A stretch of 16,006 nucleotides of DNA from CG1-02-35-72 sp964564475. GTDB lineage: Bacteria; Bacteroidota; Bacteroidia; Flavobacteriales; Flavobacteriaceae. This document shows positions 1 through 7,790 of the stretch, piece by piece. Position 1 is the first letter of the stretch. Each line of letters begins with the position of its first letter. A program made the position numbers and the translations under genes. The stretch lies in contig CAZMBM010000045.1 of the NCBI GenBank assembly GCA_964564475.1, positions 1 through 16,006 on the forward strand, read 5' to 3'. The notes below the pieces were generated by a model, which saw only the letters and a list, made by a program, of their open reading frames with translations, had not been told where the DNA came from and did not search any database.

Positions 1-37
1 TAGTAACCAATACCGCTGGTAAAAATCACCATACCAA

Positions 38-811
38 TTACCAGTAAAAAAACTCTGTCACCAAACTAGAATCATTTAAAATACTGCCAATTAACAAAAT
101 ATCGATTGCAAAAAGTAATTGTGTAGTTACGTTGGCTAATCCTGCAAAAAAACCATATTTTAAAAAAGTGACATCAAGCGGAATGGGTTTTGTAGCCGAT
201 TTAAAATTAATTTTCAGTGCTTTAAAAAACCATAAAAAAGCAATAAAAGGCGCTATTATAAGTGCTAAAGTATAACCCAATTCTTTGTAAAAATAACTCA
301 AGATAAAAACAGCAATAACTAAAAAAGTATTGTAAAAAATCTCAACAAAAGCAAACTTTTTATTGTTGTGCTCTAAACGGAATTGAATTTTAACAATTTC
401 GAGTAAGAACATAGAAATCATTAATAAAGACAAAAATCTTAAAAAATAAGCAGACTCAGGAAATTTTAGAGGGATAACATAACTCAAACCAAAGAGGAGG
501 GCACTTAACAAAAAAGAAAAAAACAAACCTTTTTTAAAGACAAAAGAAAAGAGGGCTTTTTTTTCTGAAATTGAACTGAGTCTTGCTCCAAAACGCAATA
601 AACCTTGTTGTACGCCCAATCCGCTAAGCGGAATGATAAAAGCCATAATACTCATAGCGTACAGCACGTAGCCTAAATCGACATGGTTTATCAGTTTTAA
701 GGCTATAACAGAAGCCAATAAAGATAAAATTCTGGCAGAAACAGTGGCCATAAAAACGTAGTTGCCTTTCCGCCCTATAAAACCTTTAAAAAATGACATT
801 AAGTTTTGCAT
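38..811 (-). CDS. Polysaccharide flippase (Wzx/MATE-like), C-terminus lost or frameshifted
   Basis: Integral inner-membrane protein of the oligosaccharide flippase type, which moves lipid-linked sugar units across the inner membrane for surface polysaccharide assembly. The 257 residues are dominated by hydrophobic segments (roughly residues 20-45, 50-68, 90-112, 122-140, 155-172, 177-195 and 220-242). There is a conserved-looking N-terminal stretch, KGNYVFMATVSARILSLLAS, and the segment AIDILLIGSILND that is typical of flavobacterial homologues. The start is ATG at 811, 1 nt after the stop of the upstream glycosyltransferase, so the two are probably cotranscribed. Family members normally have about 420-500 residues; this frame stops at 38-40, just after an A7 run (46-52 on the plus strand). 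One extra base in that run would keep the frame open to the window edge with a hydrophobic continuation. The gene is therefore either frameshifted or affected by a sequencing error. The family call is fairly safe; the sugar substrate is unknown. Confidence 0.75.
   Translation of the reverse strand: MQNLMSFFKGFIGRKGNYVFMATVSARILSLLASVIALKLINHVDLGYVLYAMSIMAFIIPLSGLGVQQGLLRFGARLSSISEKKALFSFVFKKGLFFSFLLSALLFGLSYVIPLKFPESAYFLRFLSLLMISMFLLEIVKIQFRLEHNNKKFAFVEIFYNTFLVIAVFILSYFYKELGYTLALIIAPFIAFLWFFKALKINFKSATKPIPLDVTFLKYGFFAGLANVTTQLLFAIDILLIGSILNDSSLVTEFFYW
46..52 (-). other. Homopolymer A7/T7: candidate frameshift in the flippase
   Basis: Read on the minus strand, the flippase runs ...LVTEFFYW then stops just after a T7 tract. 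With eight Ts the same region reads ...LVTEFFLLVIGMVIFTSGIGY and stays open to base 1, which looks like a transmembrane helix. The other shifted frame gives a polar, aromatic peptide and is less plausible. This fits a one-base deletion, natural or from sequencing. Confidence 0.55.
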
Positions 812-812
812 A

Positions 813-1970
813 TTATATTTTAAGTGCAGACAAATATACTTTAGTAAATTGTTTGGCGATGGCTAATGGACTAAAATTTTTATCGATATAGTTGTACATG
901 TCATTTTTAGAGGCCTTTTTAGGATGTTTAGAATAGTACACCAATGCTTTTAATAGTGCTTCTCTAGCGTCTTTTGGAATTAATGTGCCAAAATTTTCGA
1001 GGAAGTGTTCACTGACACCGCCAACATCGGTCGAAATAACCGCTATGCCACACGAAAAAGCCTCTAAAACAACACAAGGGGCGTTTTCGGTTGTGCTAAA
1101 CAAAACTAAAACATCGGCTTGTTGTAAATGTTTCACCAAAATATTTTGGGGAATTTGATTTATAAAAGTGATGTTATCGGGTTTTATTTTTAAATTTTCG
1201 GCAAGGGGTTTAAAAACGGTTGCACTGTTGCCTATTAACGAAAAATTAAATTTAGGAACCATATCTTGTAAGGCTCTTATAACTTTTAAAATTTCGGGGA
1301 CATTTTTAACTTTGTCCATAGATGAAATATGGATTATATTAAAGGTATCAGCCTCTTTTTTAGCCGGTTTAAACAACGATGTATCTACCACGTTAGATAT
1401 TTTAAGATAGCGTCCTTTAAGTCCGAATTTTTGCATAGAACGGCCAAGATTATCGGTCACGGGGCAAATAGTTGCCGCATTTTTGGCACATAATTTTGAC
1501 AAAAGCTTTTGAATCCATCCAATTTTTTCGCAAAAGGGTTGATGATACCCATGCCAGTGTTCAGTAATTATAAACTTTTTACCTTTAAACCATTTTAAAA
1601 ACAGGGCCATTATTCCGGCAGGAAAAATAACATTAAGATGTACCACATCGTAACTTTTTACTTTTTTTAGTAAGGTGAAATAAGCCTTAACAAAACGGTA
1701 AATTTTTACAATTGGGTTTTTGCTATGCCTTATATAAGCTATTAAAGTTTTAATGTTATTTACAGTATTATCGGTAATTTCAAGAGGATTTTTAAGGGTC
1801 TTGTCGCTCACTACGTGAACAACAGTTACCGTATGTCTTATAGCAACAGCTTCGGCATGACGCTGAATAAAATCGCCGTTATAGGGCAATACCCTTGACG
1901 GATACCAACTGCATAAAAATAAAATGTGAAGTCTTTGGTTCAAAAAAAAGCCTTTTTTCAAAAGTAACAA
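813..1970 (-). CDS. GT4-family glycosyltransferase
   Basis: Cytoplasmic or membrane-associated retaining glycosyltransferase of the GT-B fold, family GT4, expected to add a sugar from a nucleotide-sugar donor during surface polysaccharide or LPS assembly. The N-terminal domain begins HILFLCSWYPS and contains NGDFIQRHAEA (about 31-41). ITEHWHGYH lies near residues 135-143. The C-terminal donor domain has the E-x7-E signature, TTENAPCVVLE (residues 293-303), followed by GIAVISTDVGG (308-318). Its length of about 385 residues is normal for the family. The start is uncertain: no ATG precedes the conserved N-terminus, and the options are TTG at 1970 or TTG at 1943, the latter giving LNQRLHILFL. 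The gene ends 1 nt before the flippase start and is divergent from the HAD gene, with only 45 nt between them. Acceptor and donor cannot be read from the sequence. Confidence 0.85.
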   Translation of the reverse strand: MLLLKKGFFLNQRLHILFLCSWYPSRVLPYNGDFIQRHAEAVAIRHTVTVVHVVSDKTLKNPLEITDNTVNNIKTLIAYIRHSKNPIVKIYRFVKAYFTLLKKVKSYDVVHLNVIFPAGIMALFLKWFKGKKFIITEHWHGYHQPFCEKIGWIQKLLSKLCAKNAATICPVTDNLGRSMQKFGLKGRYLKISNVVDTSLFKPAKKEADTFNIIHISSMDKVKNVPEILKVIRALQDMVPKFNFSLIGNSATVFKPLAENLKIKPDNITFINQIPQNILVKHLQQADVLVLFSTTENAPCVVLEAFSCGIAVISTDVGGVSEHFLENFGTLIPKDAREALLKALVYYSKHPKKASKNDMYNYIDKNFSPLAIAKQFTKVYLSALKI

Positions 1971-1978
1971 TAATTTTG
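1971..1978 (+). promoter_or_regulatory. Bacteroidota -7 promoter box TAATTTTG for the HAD operon
   Basis: TAATTTTG matches the Bacteroidota sigma-ABfr -7 consensus TAnnTTTG exactly and lies 37 nt before the ATG at 2016, in the short divergent intergenic region. I see no convincing TTTG -33 element at the usual distance of about 19-21 nt upstream. The call rests on the -7 box and its position alone. Confidence 0.4.
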
Positions 1979-2015
1979 CTTGTTAAATACTATTTTAAAT
2001 CGCTATTTTTAGCGG

Positions 2016-2696
2016 ATGAAAATAAAACACATTTTTTTTGATTTAGACCATACGCTGTGGGATTTTGACACCAATTCTAACCAATCATTTAAATATGTTT
2101 TTAAGCAATTAGGTGTTGATGTAGATTTCGATAAATTTAAAAACCATTACTATCCTATTAACGATGCTTATTGGAAACTTTTTAGAGAAAATAAAATCAG
2201 CAAAAGCGATTTGCGTTATGGGCGCTTAAACGATACTTTTAAAAAGTTAAAAATAAAAGTAAGCCCCCAAGTGATAAATGATTTGGCAGAGGCGTATATT
2301 CAAAATTTAAGTAATTACAACACATTGATTGAAGGCACATTTGATATTTTAGATTATTTGAAGCCAAAATACGAGATGCACATAATTACCAACGGATTTG
2401 AAGAGGTTCAGAGTAAAAAAATGTCAAAATCGGGTTTGGCTCCTTATTTTAAGAGTGTTATTACATCAGAACAAGTAGGTGTAAAAAAACCAAATCCCAA
2501 AATATTTAACTTTGCTTTAGAATCTTGCCAGGCTCAAGTTAGCGAAAGTGTTATGATTGGCGATAATTATGAAGCAGATGTTATGGGCGCCTTAGACTTT
2601 GGTTTAGAGGCCATTTTTTGTAATTTCAACAAACAGCCCAGCGCCCAAAATATTAAATCTGTAACCAAACTAATACAATTAAAACAGTATCTTTAA
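2016..2696 (+). CDS. yjjG: YjjG-family noncanonical pyrimidine nucleotidase (HAD superfamily)
   Basis: Cytoplasmic HAD phosphatase of the YjjG type, which dephosphorylates nucleoside 5'-monophosphates and protects against noncanonical pyrimidine nucleotides. All four HAD motifs are present: motif I FFDLDHTLWDFD (Asp9 nucleophile, Asp11 acid/base), motif II IITNG, motif III lysine in VGVKKPNPKIF, and motif IV VMIGDNYEADV with two acidic metal ligands. A helical cap domain fills residues of about 15-100. The 226-residue length matches YjjG proteins (about 225-230). The ATG at 2016 places motif I right at the N-terminus, as expected. It is first in a plus-strand run, 31 nt before the repeat lipoprotein gene, with a TAnnTTTG box upstream. 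A different HAD substrate cannot be excluded from sequence alone. Confidence 0.85.
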   Translation: MKIKHIFFDLDHTLWDFDTNSNQSFKYVFKQLGVDVDFDKFKNHYYPINDAYWKLFRENKISKSDLRYGRLNDTFKKLKIKVSPQVINDLAEAYIQNLSNYNTLIEGTFDILDYLKPKYEMHIITNGFEEVQSKKMSKSGLAPYFKSVITSEQVGVKKPNPKIFNFALESCQAQVSESVMIGDNYEADVMGALDFGLEAIFCNFNKQPSAQNIKSVTKLIQLKQYL

Positions 2697-2727
2697 CGTT
2701 TATTTATTTTAAATCAGAAATCAAGCA

Positions 2728-3687
2728 ATGCTTAGACTGTCAAAATTAACCTTGTTCTTATGTTTTTTTGCCCTTTTTTCGTGTGTGCAAAATGATAAAA
2801 TAGATTTTACGCAGGTAGATAATTTAAATTTCAATCAGCAGATAAAGGGTTCCTTACTTTCAATGAAGGCTTCTTTACCAGATTTTGGTGATGTAAATAA
2901 TTTACCTTTTACTACCTATGAGTTCAATTCGCCCATTGATGTTTTTAACAATACCACAATTCAAAACGCATTGGTAAAAGCCACTCTCAAGTTTCAGTTT
3001 GACAATACTTTTAATCGCGATTTTGAATTTCAATTTAATTTTTTAGACGCCAGTAACAATCAAACTTTTAGTACTACCATTGCTGTAGGTAAACTTTCAT
3101 CAGTTTCTAAAGACGTCATTATTGAAGGTCTAGATCTTGACAGCTTTAAAACATCTGATAAAGTAAATATTGTTGTATCGCTTTTAAACAGCACTTCAAT
3201 AGACAACACATTAGGGGCTTCGTTAAGCATAAATTTAGATGCTACTTTAGATTTAAATACAGGCAATCAGGTATCGGCTTCTTTGGTGTCGTTAGATGTC
3301 TCTTTACCGGACTTTACAGATGTAGATAATTTACCTTTCACCACTTTTGATTTTGACACACCCTTAGATGTTTTTAACAACAGTATCATACAAAGCAACT
3401 TAGGTAAAGTTGAAGTCCACTTTGAAATAGAGAATACATTTAATCGTGATTTTGAATTTTTATTTGAGTTTGTAGATAACAATAATAACGTAACATATAG
3501 CATTCCTATAATTTTAGACAGAACATCAAAAACAGTATTTGATGAACTTATTGAAGGCGTTGACTTAAAGAATTTAAAAAAATCTAAAAATGCCAAGGTA
3601 CATGTTGTTGTGCTCAACGCCACAACAATTGATAATACCCCCGGTGCTTTTATTAACCTTAAGTCGAGTGTGACATTTTTCTTCTAA
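2728..3687 (+). CDS. Lipoprotein built from two tandem repeats
   Basis: I do not recognise a named family. The N-terminus is a lipoprotein signal peptide with lipobox ALFSC (Cys19), so the mature protein should be lipid-anchored in the envelope. The rest is an internal duplication: residues of about 38-171 and 181-317 align without large gaps. They share LPDFxDVxNLPFTT (50-63 and 193-206), a DVFNN block (71-75 and 214-218), NTFNRDFEF (93-101 and 236-244) and TSIDNT/TTIDNT near the end. Each unit is about 135 residues, Asp/Asn/Phe-rich and mostly predicted beta by eye, consistent with two beta-sandwich domains. It lies 31 nt after the HAD gene and 15 nt before the DUF5723-like barrel gene, so it is probably cotranscribed and may act with that barrel. 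Function is unknown. Confidence 0.85.
   Translation: MLRLSKLTLFLCFFALFSCVQNDKIDFTQVDNLNFNQQIKGSLLSMKASLPDFGDVNNLPFTTYEFNSPIDVFNNTTIQNALVKATLKFQFDNTFNRDFEFQFNFLDASNNQTFSTTIAVGKLSSVSKDVIIEGLDLDSFKTSDKVNIVVSLLNSTSIDNTLGASLSINLDATLDLNTGNQVSASLVSLDVSLPDFTDVDNLPFTTFDFDTPLDVFNNSIIQSNLGKVEVHFEIENTFNRDFEFLFEFVDNNNNVTYSIPIILDRTSKTVFDELIEGVDLKNLKKSKNAKVHVVVLNATTIDNTPGAFINLKSSVTFFF
2839..3681 (+). repeat. Intragenic tandem duplication (two units of about 135 codons)
   Basis: Unit 1 lies at about 2839-3240 and unit 2 at about 3268-3681, with a register shift of 143 codons between equivalent residues (LPDF at residues 50 and 193). The units are clearly homologous at protein level but diverged at DNA level, so the duplication is old. 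Confidence 0.8.
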
Positions 3688-3702
3688 ATTTGACTTAACC
3701 CA

Positions 3703-4929
3703 ATGAAAAATTGCTTATTAATTTTCACAATTATTTTTCTTTCTGCAAAAGGATTGTCTCAAAACAAGCCTGTTTTGTACGATTTTACCGAAGTACCTCA
3801 AACCTTAATGCTCAATCCGGGTGCCGAGATAAATAGTAAATGGCATGTGGGAATTCCGGCACTTTCGGGTATCTCGTTAAGTGTTGGCTTAAAGGGCTTT
3901 AAAGTGACCGATTTATTCGCTAATGACGGTATAGATATAAACACCAAACTCGAGAGTTTAATTTATAAACTTACCCCTTCAGATAATATCGTTATAAATC
4001 AACAAATAGAAATTTTTAATGCGGGTTTTAGATTGCCAAACGAAAAAGACTACCTCAGCTTTGGTTTTTACGAGGAGTTTAACCTAATGTCGTATTACCC
4101 AAGGGATTTAGCTATATTTCTTCTTGATGGAAATAAAGATATAGGCCGTGTTTTTAATGCAGAATCTATTAGATTTAAAACCGATTTAGTAGGTGTTTTT
4201 CACATCGGAATTAACAGACGTTTTAGCGATAAATTTATAGCAGGCGCCCGATTTAAATTATATTCTAGTGCCTTTGAAATTAAATCTGTAAAAAATACAG
4301 GCTTATTTTTTACTACCAAGGGTATTGACAATATTTACAGACACAATTTGCAAAATATCAATTTAAAAATTCAAACAACGGGTCTATTTAATGGAACCGA
4401 TTATGACGAAGATTTTTATAAAAAATTGTTTCGTAAAATATTTCTCGGCGGTAATTTAGGTTTTGGATTTGATTTCGGATTGACCTATAAGCCTAACAAG
4501 AAGACTAAAATAACNNNNNNNNNNNNNNNNNNNNNNNNNNNNNNNNNNNNNNNNNNNNNNNNNNNNNNNNNNNNNNNNNNNNNNNNNNNNNNNNNNNNNN
4601 NNNNNNNNNNNNNNTTAGAAGATTGTTTTAAACCTAAATTCGACAATCCCTATAGAAATCAAATTGGCATGCAAATATTTTCTATTATAAGACCAAAGCA
4701 GCCACAGTTGGCCACTACTATCTTCTATTATCGCCGCATAAATAAATACGTACGCACAAAACTTACCTACACGGTTGATTCTTATACACCCAGTAGTGTA
4801 GGATTCGGACTGTCAACTCATGTTGGCCATTTTAACTTATACGGGACTTTTAATAACTTATTTGGTGCGAGCGATTTTTACAATTCAAATTATAATGCCT
4901 TTCAGATTGGGATGAATTTAATATTTTAA
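3703..4929 (+). CDS. DUF5723-like outer-membrane beta-barrel protein, interrupted by an N gap
   Basis: The protein has a signal peptide (about residues 1-19, ending GLSQ) followed by LYDFTEVPQTLMLNPGAE and alternating hydrophobic/aromatic strands. It ends in a terminal strand, FQIGMNLIF, with the C-terminal aromatic typical of barrels inserted by BAM. The opening motif (YDFTE-P-L-LNPG) and the glycine-rich strands match what I recall of the flavobacterial DUF5723 family, whose biochemical role is undescribed. The reading frame is the same on both sides of the 100-N gap (4515-4614), but N100 is a placeholder. Family members are usually nearer 450-480 residues than the apparent 408, so the true gap is probably longer. 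The start ATG lies 15 nt after the repeat lipoprotein; the stop TAA directly abuts the next ATG at 4930. The barrel call is good; transport or scaffold function is not determined. Confidence 0.7.
   Translation: MKNCLLIFTIIFLSAKGLSQNKPVLYDFTEVPQTLMLNPGAEINSKWHVGIPALSGISLSVGLKGFKVTDLFANDGIDINTKLESLIYKLTPSDNIVINQQIEIFNAGFRLPNEKDYLSFGFYEEFNLMSYYPRDLAIFLLDGNKDIGRVFNAESIRFKTDLVGVFHIGINRRFSDKFIAGARFKLYSSAFEIKSVKNTGLFFTTKGIDNIYRHNLQNINLKIQTTGLFNGTDYDEDFYKKLFRKIFLGGNLGFGFDFGLTYKPNKKTKIXXXXXXXXXXXXXXXXXXXXXXXXXXXXXXXXXXLEDCFKPKFDNPYRNQIGMQIFSIIRPKQPQLATTIFYYRRINKYVRTKLTYTVDSYTPSSVGFGLSTHVGHFNLYGTFNNLFGASDFYNSNYNAFQIGMNLIF
4515..4614. other. Assembly gap (100 N) inside the barrel gene
   Basis: Exactly 100 N, a conventional scaffold-gap placeholder. 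The missing part lies between TYKPNKKTKI and LEDCFKPKF of the barrel protein. Its real length is unknown. Confidence 0.98.
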
Positions 4930-5775
4930 ATGATGAAAAAACTTTTTTTGTTGGGGTTTATCCTTATAGGAAGCCAACTAGTACTGTCACAAGAAACTTT
5001 AAATAATTATAAATATATTATTGTTCCTAAGCATTTTGATTTTCAAAGCGGAGCCGATAGCTATAAAATAAATTCTTTAACCCGATTTTTATTGGATAAA
5101 AAAGGGTTTACAACCTTGTTTGATGATGCCGTTTATCCGGATGATTTAAAACACGACAGATGTTTGGCCTTAAAAATAAATCTCTTGACAGAATCTAATT
5201 TTACACGGATTAAAATAAAAGCGATATTTTTAAATTGCGAAAATGAGATTGTTTATACAACAGACGAAGGGTGGAGTAAGGATAAAGATTACCAGAGAGC
5301 CTATCACGAAGCTATTAGAGGTGCTTTTAACAGCTTAGAAGAGTTTAAGTACAGATATAAACCAAAGCCAACTGTTGTTGCTAAGGTTAAAGAAGATGAT
5401 ACATCTAAAAATATTGGAGAAAAACCTAAAGTAGTTGTAACAAAAACCATTTCTAAAGAACCAAAAGAAGATAAAAATAAAAAAGATATTAAAGAAACAC
5501 CCACTATTGTTGGCTTGTATAAGAATAGTAATACCATTTATGAAATAGCCCCTTTTCATGATTATTATATCTTTTTTAAACGTGTTAAAAAGGGTAGCTC
5601 ATTTCGCTCTCAGCCTTTAGGTTTTATTTACAAAACATCTAAAAAAGGTAATTATCTCGTAAAGACGACAAGTTCTTATACAGGATATTTAAAAAATAAT
5701 GGCGATTTTGTAGTTGATGAAGTAAATGCAGAGGGGCTTATTAATTCTGTAATCTATACAAAAACAGTCAATTAG
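4930..5775 (+). CDS. Secreted envelope protein with Lys-rich central linker, unknown function
   Basis: The signal peptide covers about residues 1-20 (LFLLGFILIGSQLVLSQ). A globular N-terminal domain of about 120 residues follows, starting YKYIIVPKHFDFQSGADSY, with LTRFLLDKKGF, RCLALKINL and AYHEAIRGAF. Next comes a low-complexity, charged Lys/Glu/Pro/Val linker at about 143-190, then a C-terminal domain of about 90 residues (IVGLYKNSNTIYEI to the end) with strand-rich spacing. The N-terminal domain resembles a conserved uncharacterised family I associate with Flavobacteriaceae; I cannot assign a function. The basic linker could bind peptidoglycan or polyanionic glycans, but that is inference. 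Its ATG directly follows the stop of the barrel gene (two consecutive ATGs, 4930 and 4933), indicating translational coupling. Its 3' end overlaps the end of the convergent rarA gene by 4 bases. Confidence 0.7.
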   Translation: MMKKLFLLGFILIGSQLVLSQETLNNYKYIIVPKHFDFQSGADSYKINSLTRFLLDKKGFTTLFDDAVYPDDLKHDRCLALKINLLTESNFTRIKIKAIFLNCENEIVYTTDEGWSKDKDYQRAYHEAIRGAFNSLEEFKYRYKPKPTVVAKVKEDDTSKNIGEKPKVVVTKTISKEPKEDKNKKDIKETPTIVGLYKNSNTIYEIAPFHDYYIFFKRVKKGSSFRSQPLGFIYKTSKKGNYLVKTTSSYTGYLKNNGDFVVDEVNAEGLINSVIYTKTVN

Positions 5776-7043
5776 TAGTTGTACTTATCCTTCCAAAGGT
5801 TTTTTAAATACGCTCGCAGCTGATTTTCTCTGGTATTACTCCCGGGATCATATAGTTTTGTGTTACTAATGTCATCCGGTAAAAATTCTAAGTTTGTAAA
5901 ATTGGATTTGTAATTATGAGCGTACTTGTAATCTTTGCCAAAATTGAGATCTTTCATCAATTTTGTAGGCGCATTACGTAAATGTAAAGGTACTGATAAG
6001 TCGCCTGTTTTTCTTACCAACTCTTGGGCATCTCCTATAGCTTTATAGCTGGCATTACTTTTAGGTGAGCCAGCCAAATAGATAGCACATTGACTCAGAA
6101 TTATTCGCGATTCAGGATTACCTATTACAGAGACAGCGTTAAAAGTGTTGTTGGCTAAAATAAGAGCTGTAGGATTGGCATTGCCAATATCTTCACTGGC
6201 CAAAATAAGCATGCGGCGGGCTATAAATTTAACATCTTCACCACCTTCAATCATGCGGGCGAGCCAATACACTGCAGCATTGGGGTCACTGCCACGGATA
6301 GATTTTATAAAAGCCGAAATAATATCGTAATGTTGGTCGCCTGTTTTATCGTAACGGGCTGTATTTTGTTGTACAGATTGCAAAACCAATTTATTAGTAA
6401 TAATTACTTTGTCTTGGTTTCCTATAATTAACTCGAAGATATTTAATAATTTACGCGCATCTCCTCCTGAGAGTTGCAACAAAGCATCGGTTTCTTTTAA
6501 TGAAATATTTTTGTTTTTTAAAAATGTATCTACTTCTAAAGAACGATGTAAAAGGGCAATAAGGTCGGCTTTGTCAAAAGCATTTAAAATATATACTTGA
6601 CAACGCGAAAGTAGGGCAGGGATAACTTCAAAACTTGGATTTTCTGTTGTAGCGCCAATTAAAGTAACCCAACCTTTTTCTACGGCACCTAAAAGCGAAT
6701 CTTGTTGCGATTTGCTAAATCTGTGAATTTCATCTATAAAGAGAATAGGGTTTTTAGTGCTAAATAATCCTCCGCTTTGTTTGGCTTTTTCTATAATGTC
6801 TCTTACGTCTTTAACACCCGAATTGATAGCACTCAAACTGTAAAAAGGTCGTTTTGAAGTGTTGGCAATAATGTTGGCCAAAGTTGTTTTACCAATGCCC
6901 GGAGGGCCCCAAAATATTAAGGATGGAATAGTCCCATTTGCAATGTGCTTAGTTAAGGCACCGCTTTTTCCTACCAAATGTTGCTGACTGATAAAGTCTT
7001 CTAAATTTTTTGGTCTAATTCTTTCGGCTAAAGGGATATTCAT
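5772..7043 (-). CDS. rarA: Replication-associated recombination protein A (RarA/MgsA AAA+ ATPase)
   Basis: Cytoplasmic AAA+ ATPase related to clamp-loader subunits and eukaryotic WRNIP1, acting at stalled replication forks. Visible motifs: N-terminal PLAERIRPKNLEDFISQQHLVG, Walker A GPPGIGKT (46-53), Walker B LFIDEIHRF (101-109), sensor 1 in LIGATTENPSFE (128-139), the arginine-finger region LLSRCQVY (144-151), and sensor 2 in GGDARKLLN. The C-terminal half carries the MgsA tetramerisation region, including RGSDPNAAVYWLARMIEGGED and RRMLILASEDIG. The 423-residue length is typical and all key residues are intact. ATG at 7043 gives the expected N-terminus. It is divergent from the rhomboid gene across 57 nt and convergent with the Lys-rich secreted protein. 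Confidence 0.97.
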   Translation of the reverse strand: MNIPLAERIRPKNLEDFISQQHLVGKSGALTKHIANGTIPSLIFWGPPGIGKTTLANIIANTSKRPFYSLSAINSGVKDVRDIIEKAKQSGGLFSTKNPILFIDEIHRFSKSQQDSLLGAVEKGWVTLIGATTENPSFEVIPALLSRCQVYILNAFDKADLIALLHRSLEVDTFLKNKNISLKETDALLQLSGGDARKLLNIFELIIGNQDKVIITNKLVLQSVQQNTARYDKTGDQHYDIISAFIKSIRGSDPNAAVYWLARMIEGGEDVKFIARRMLILASEDIGNANPTALILANNTFNAVSVIGNPESRIILSQCAIYLAGSPKSNASYKAIGDAQELVRKTGDLSVPLHLRNAPTKLMKDLNFGKDYKYAHNYKSNFTNLEFLPDDISNTKLYDPGSNTRENQLRAYLKNLWKDKYNY

Positions 7044-7100
7044 TGAGTAAAAATAGTAATTTTAAAGAGTATTAATAAACATTATAAAAACTATTTATAA

Positions 7101-7790
7101 ATGCCGCAAAACAACAAGTATCCTTTTAAATTTGGAATGAGAACATGGGTTATTCCTTTGTATTCGGTTTTATTTCTTTGGATAATATTGTGGTTAGATT
7201 TTAGATTTAATTTACACTTGGGGCGTTTTGGTATTTACCCAAAAACAGCAAGTGGCTTGATAGGTATAGTTGCTTCTCCTTTTATCCATAAAAGCATAGC
7301 GCATCTGGCTAACAACTCGTTACCGTTATTTATTATGCTTATGGCATTGTTTTATTTCTACAATAAAATAGCCTTTAAAATAATTATTCAAGGAACACTT
7401 TTTTTAGGGCTATTAACATGGCTCATTGCACGGCCGGCTTACCATATAGGCGCTAGCGGCGTTATTTACTTATTGGTGAGTTTTATTTTTTTTAGTGGTA
7501 TTTTTAGTAAAAATATGCAATTAGTAGCAGTGTCTATGGTTGTGGTTTTTCTTTATGGGAGTTTGGTGTGGTATATGTTTCCGGGCCAAGAGAAAATGTC
7601 ATGGGAAGGACATTTATCGGGTTTTATTACAGGTATTATTTTAGCTTTTAGATATAAAAAAACACTGCCAAAGCCACATAAATATAATTGGGAAGAGGAA
7701 ACTTATCAAGAAGACGACTTTGACAAACTTTTTGATGAACACGGTAACTTTAATCCGTCAAGAAAAGACGAAGCAGAGCCTAATGATTAA
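7101..7790 (+). CDS. Rhomboid-family intramembrane serine protease
   Basis: Inner-membrane serine protease that cleaves transmembrane substrates within the bilayer. Six hydrophobic segments are visible (about 17-33, 70-88, 91-110, 118-134, 138-156 and 170-184). The catalytic Ser119 lies in GASG (TM4) and His171 in WEGHLSG (TM6). The HLANN motif (68-72) of TM2 supplies the conserved His and Asn of the oxyanion region, so the enzyme should be active. An acidic, Tyr/Glu/Asp-rich tail of about 40 residues (from 190) follows the last helix and should face the cytoplasm. The 229-residue length is normal for a six-helix bacterial rhomboid. It is divergent from rarA and overlaps the 3' end of rlmB by 11 bases. 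Substrates are unknown. Confidence 0.92.
   Translation: MPQNNKYPFKFGMRTWVIPLYSVLFLWIILWLDFRFNLHLGRFGIYPKTASGLIGIVASPFIHKSIAHLANNSLPLFIMLMALFYFYNKIAFKIIIQGTLFLGLLTWLIARPAYHIGASGVIYLLVSFIFFSGIFSKNMQLVAVSMVVVFLYGSLVWYMFPGQEKMSWEGHLSGFITGIILAFRYKKTLPKPHKYNWEEETYQEDDFDKLFDEHGNFNPSRKDEAEPND

Noticed and set aside
7044..7100. Promoter boxes for rarA and the rhomboid gene in their 57-nt divergent gap
   Set aside because: Only 7-of-8 matches to TAnnTTTG (for example TAATTTTA) occur in very AT-rich DNA, without a spaced -33 element.
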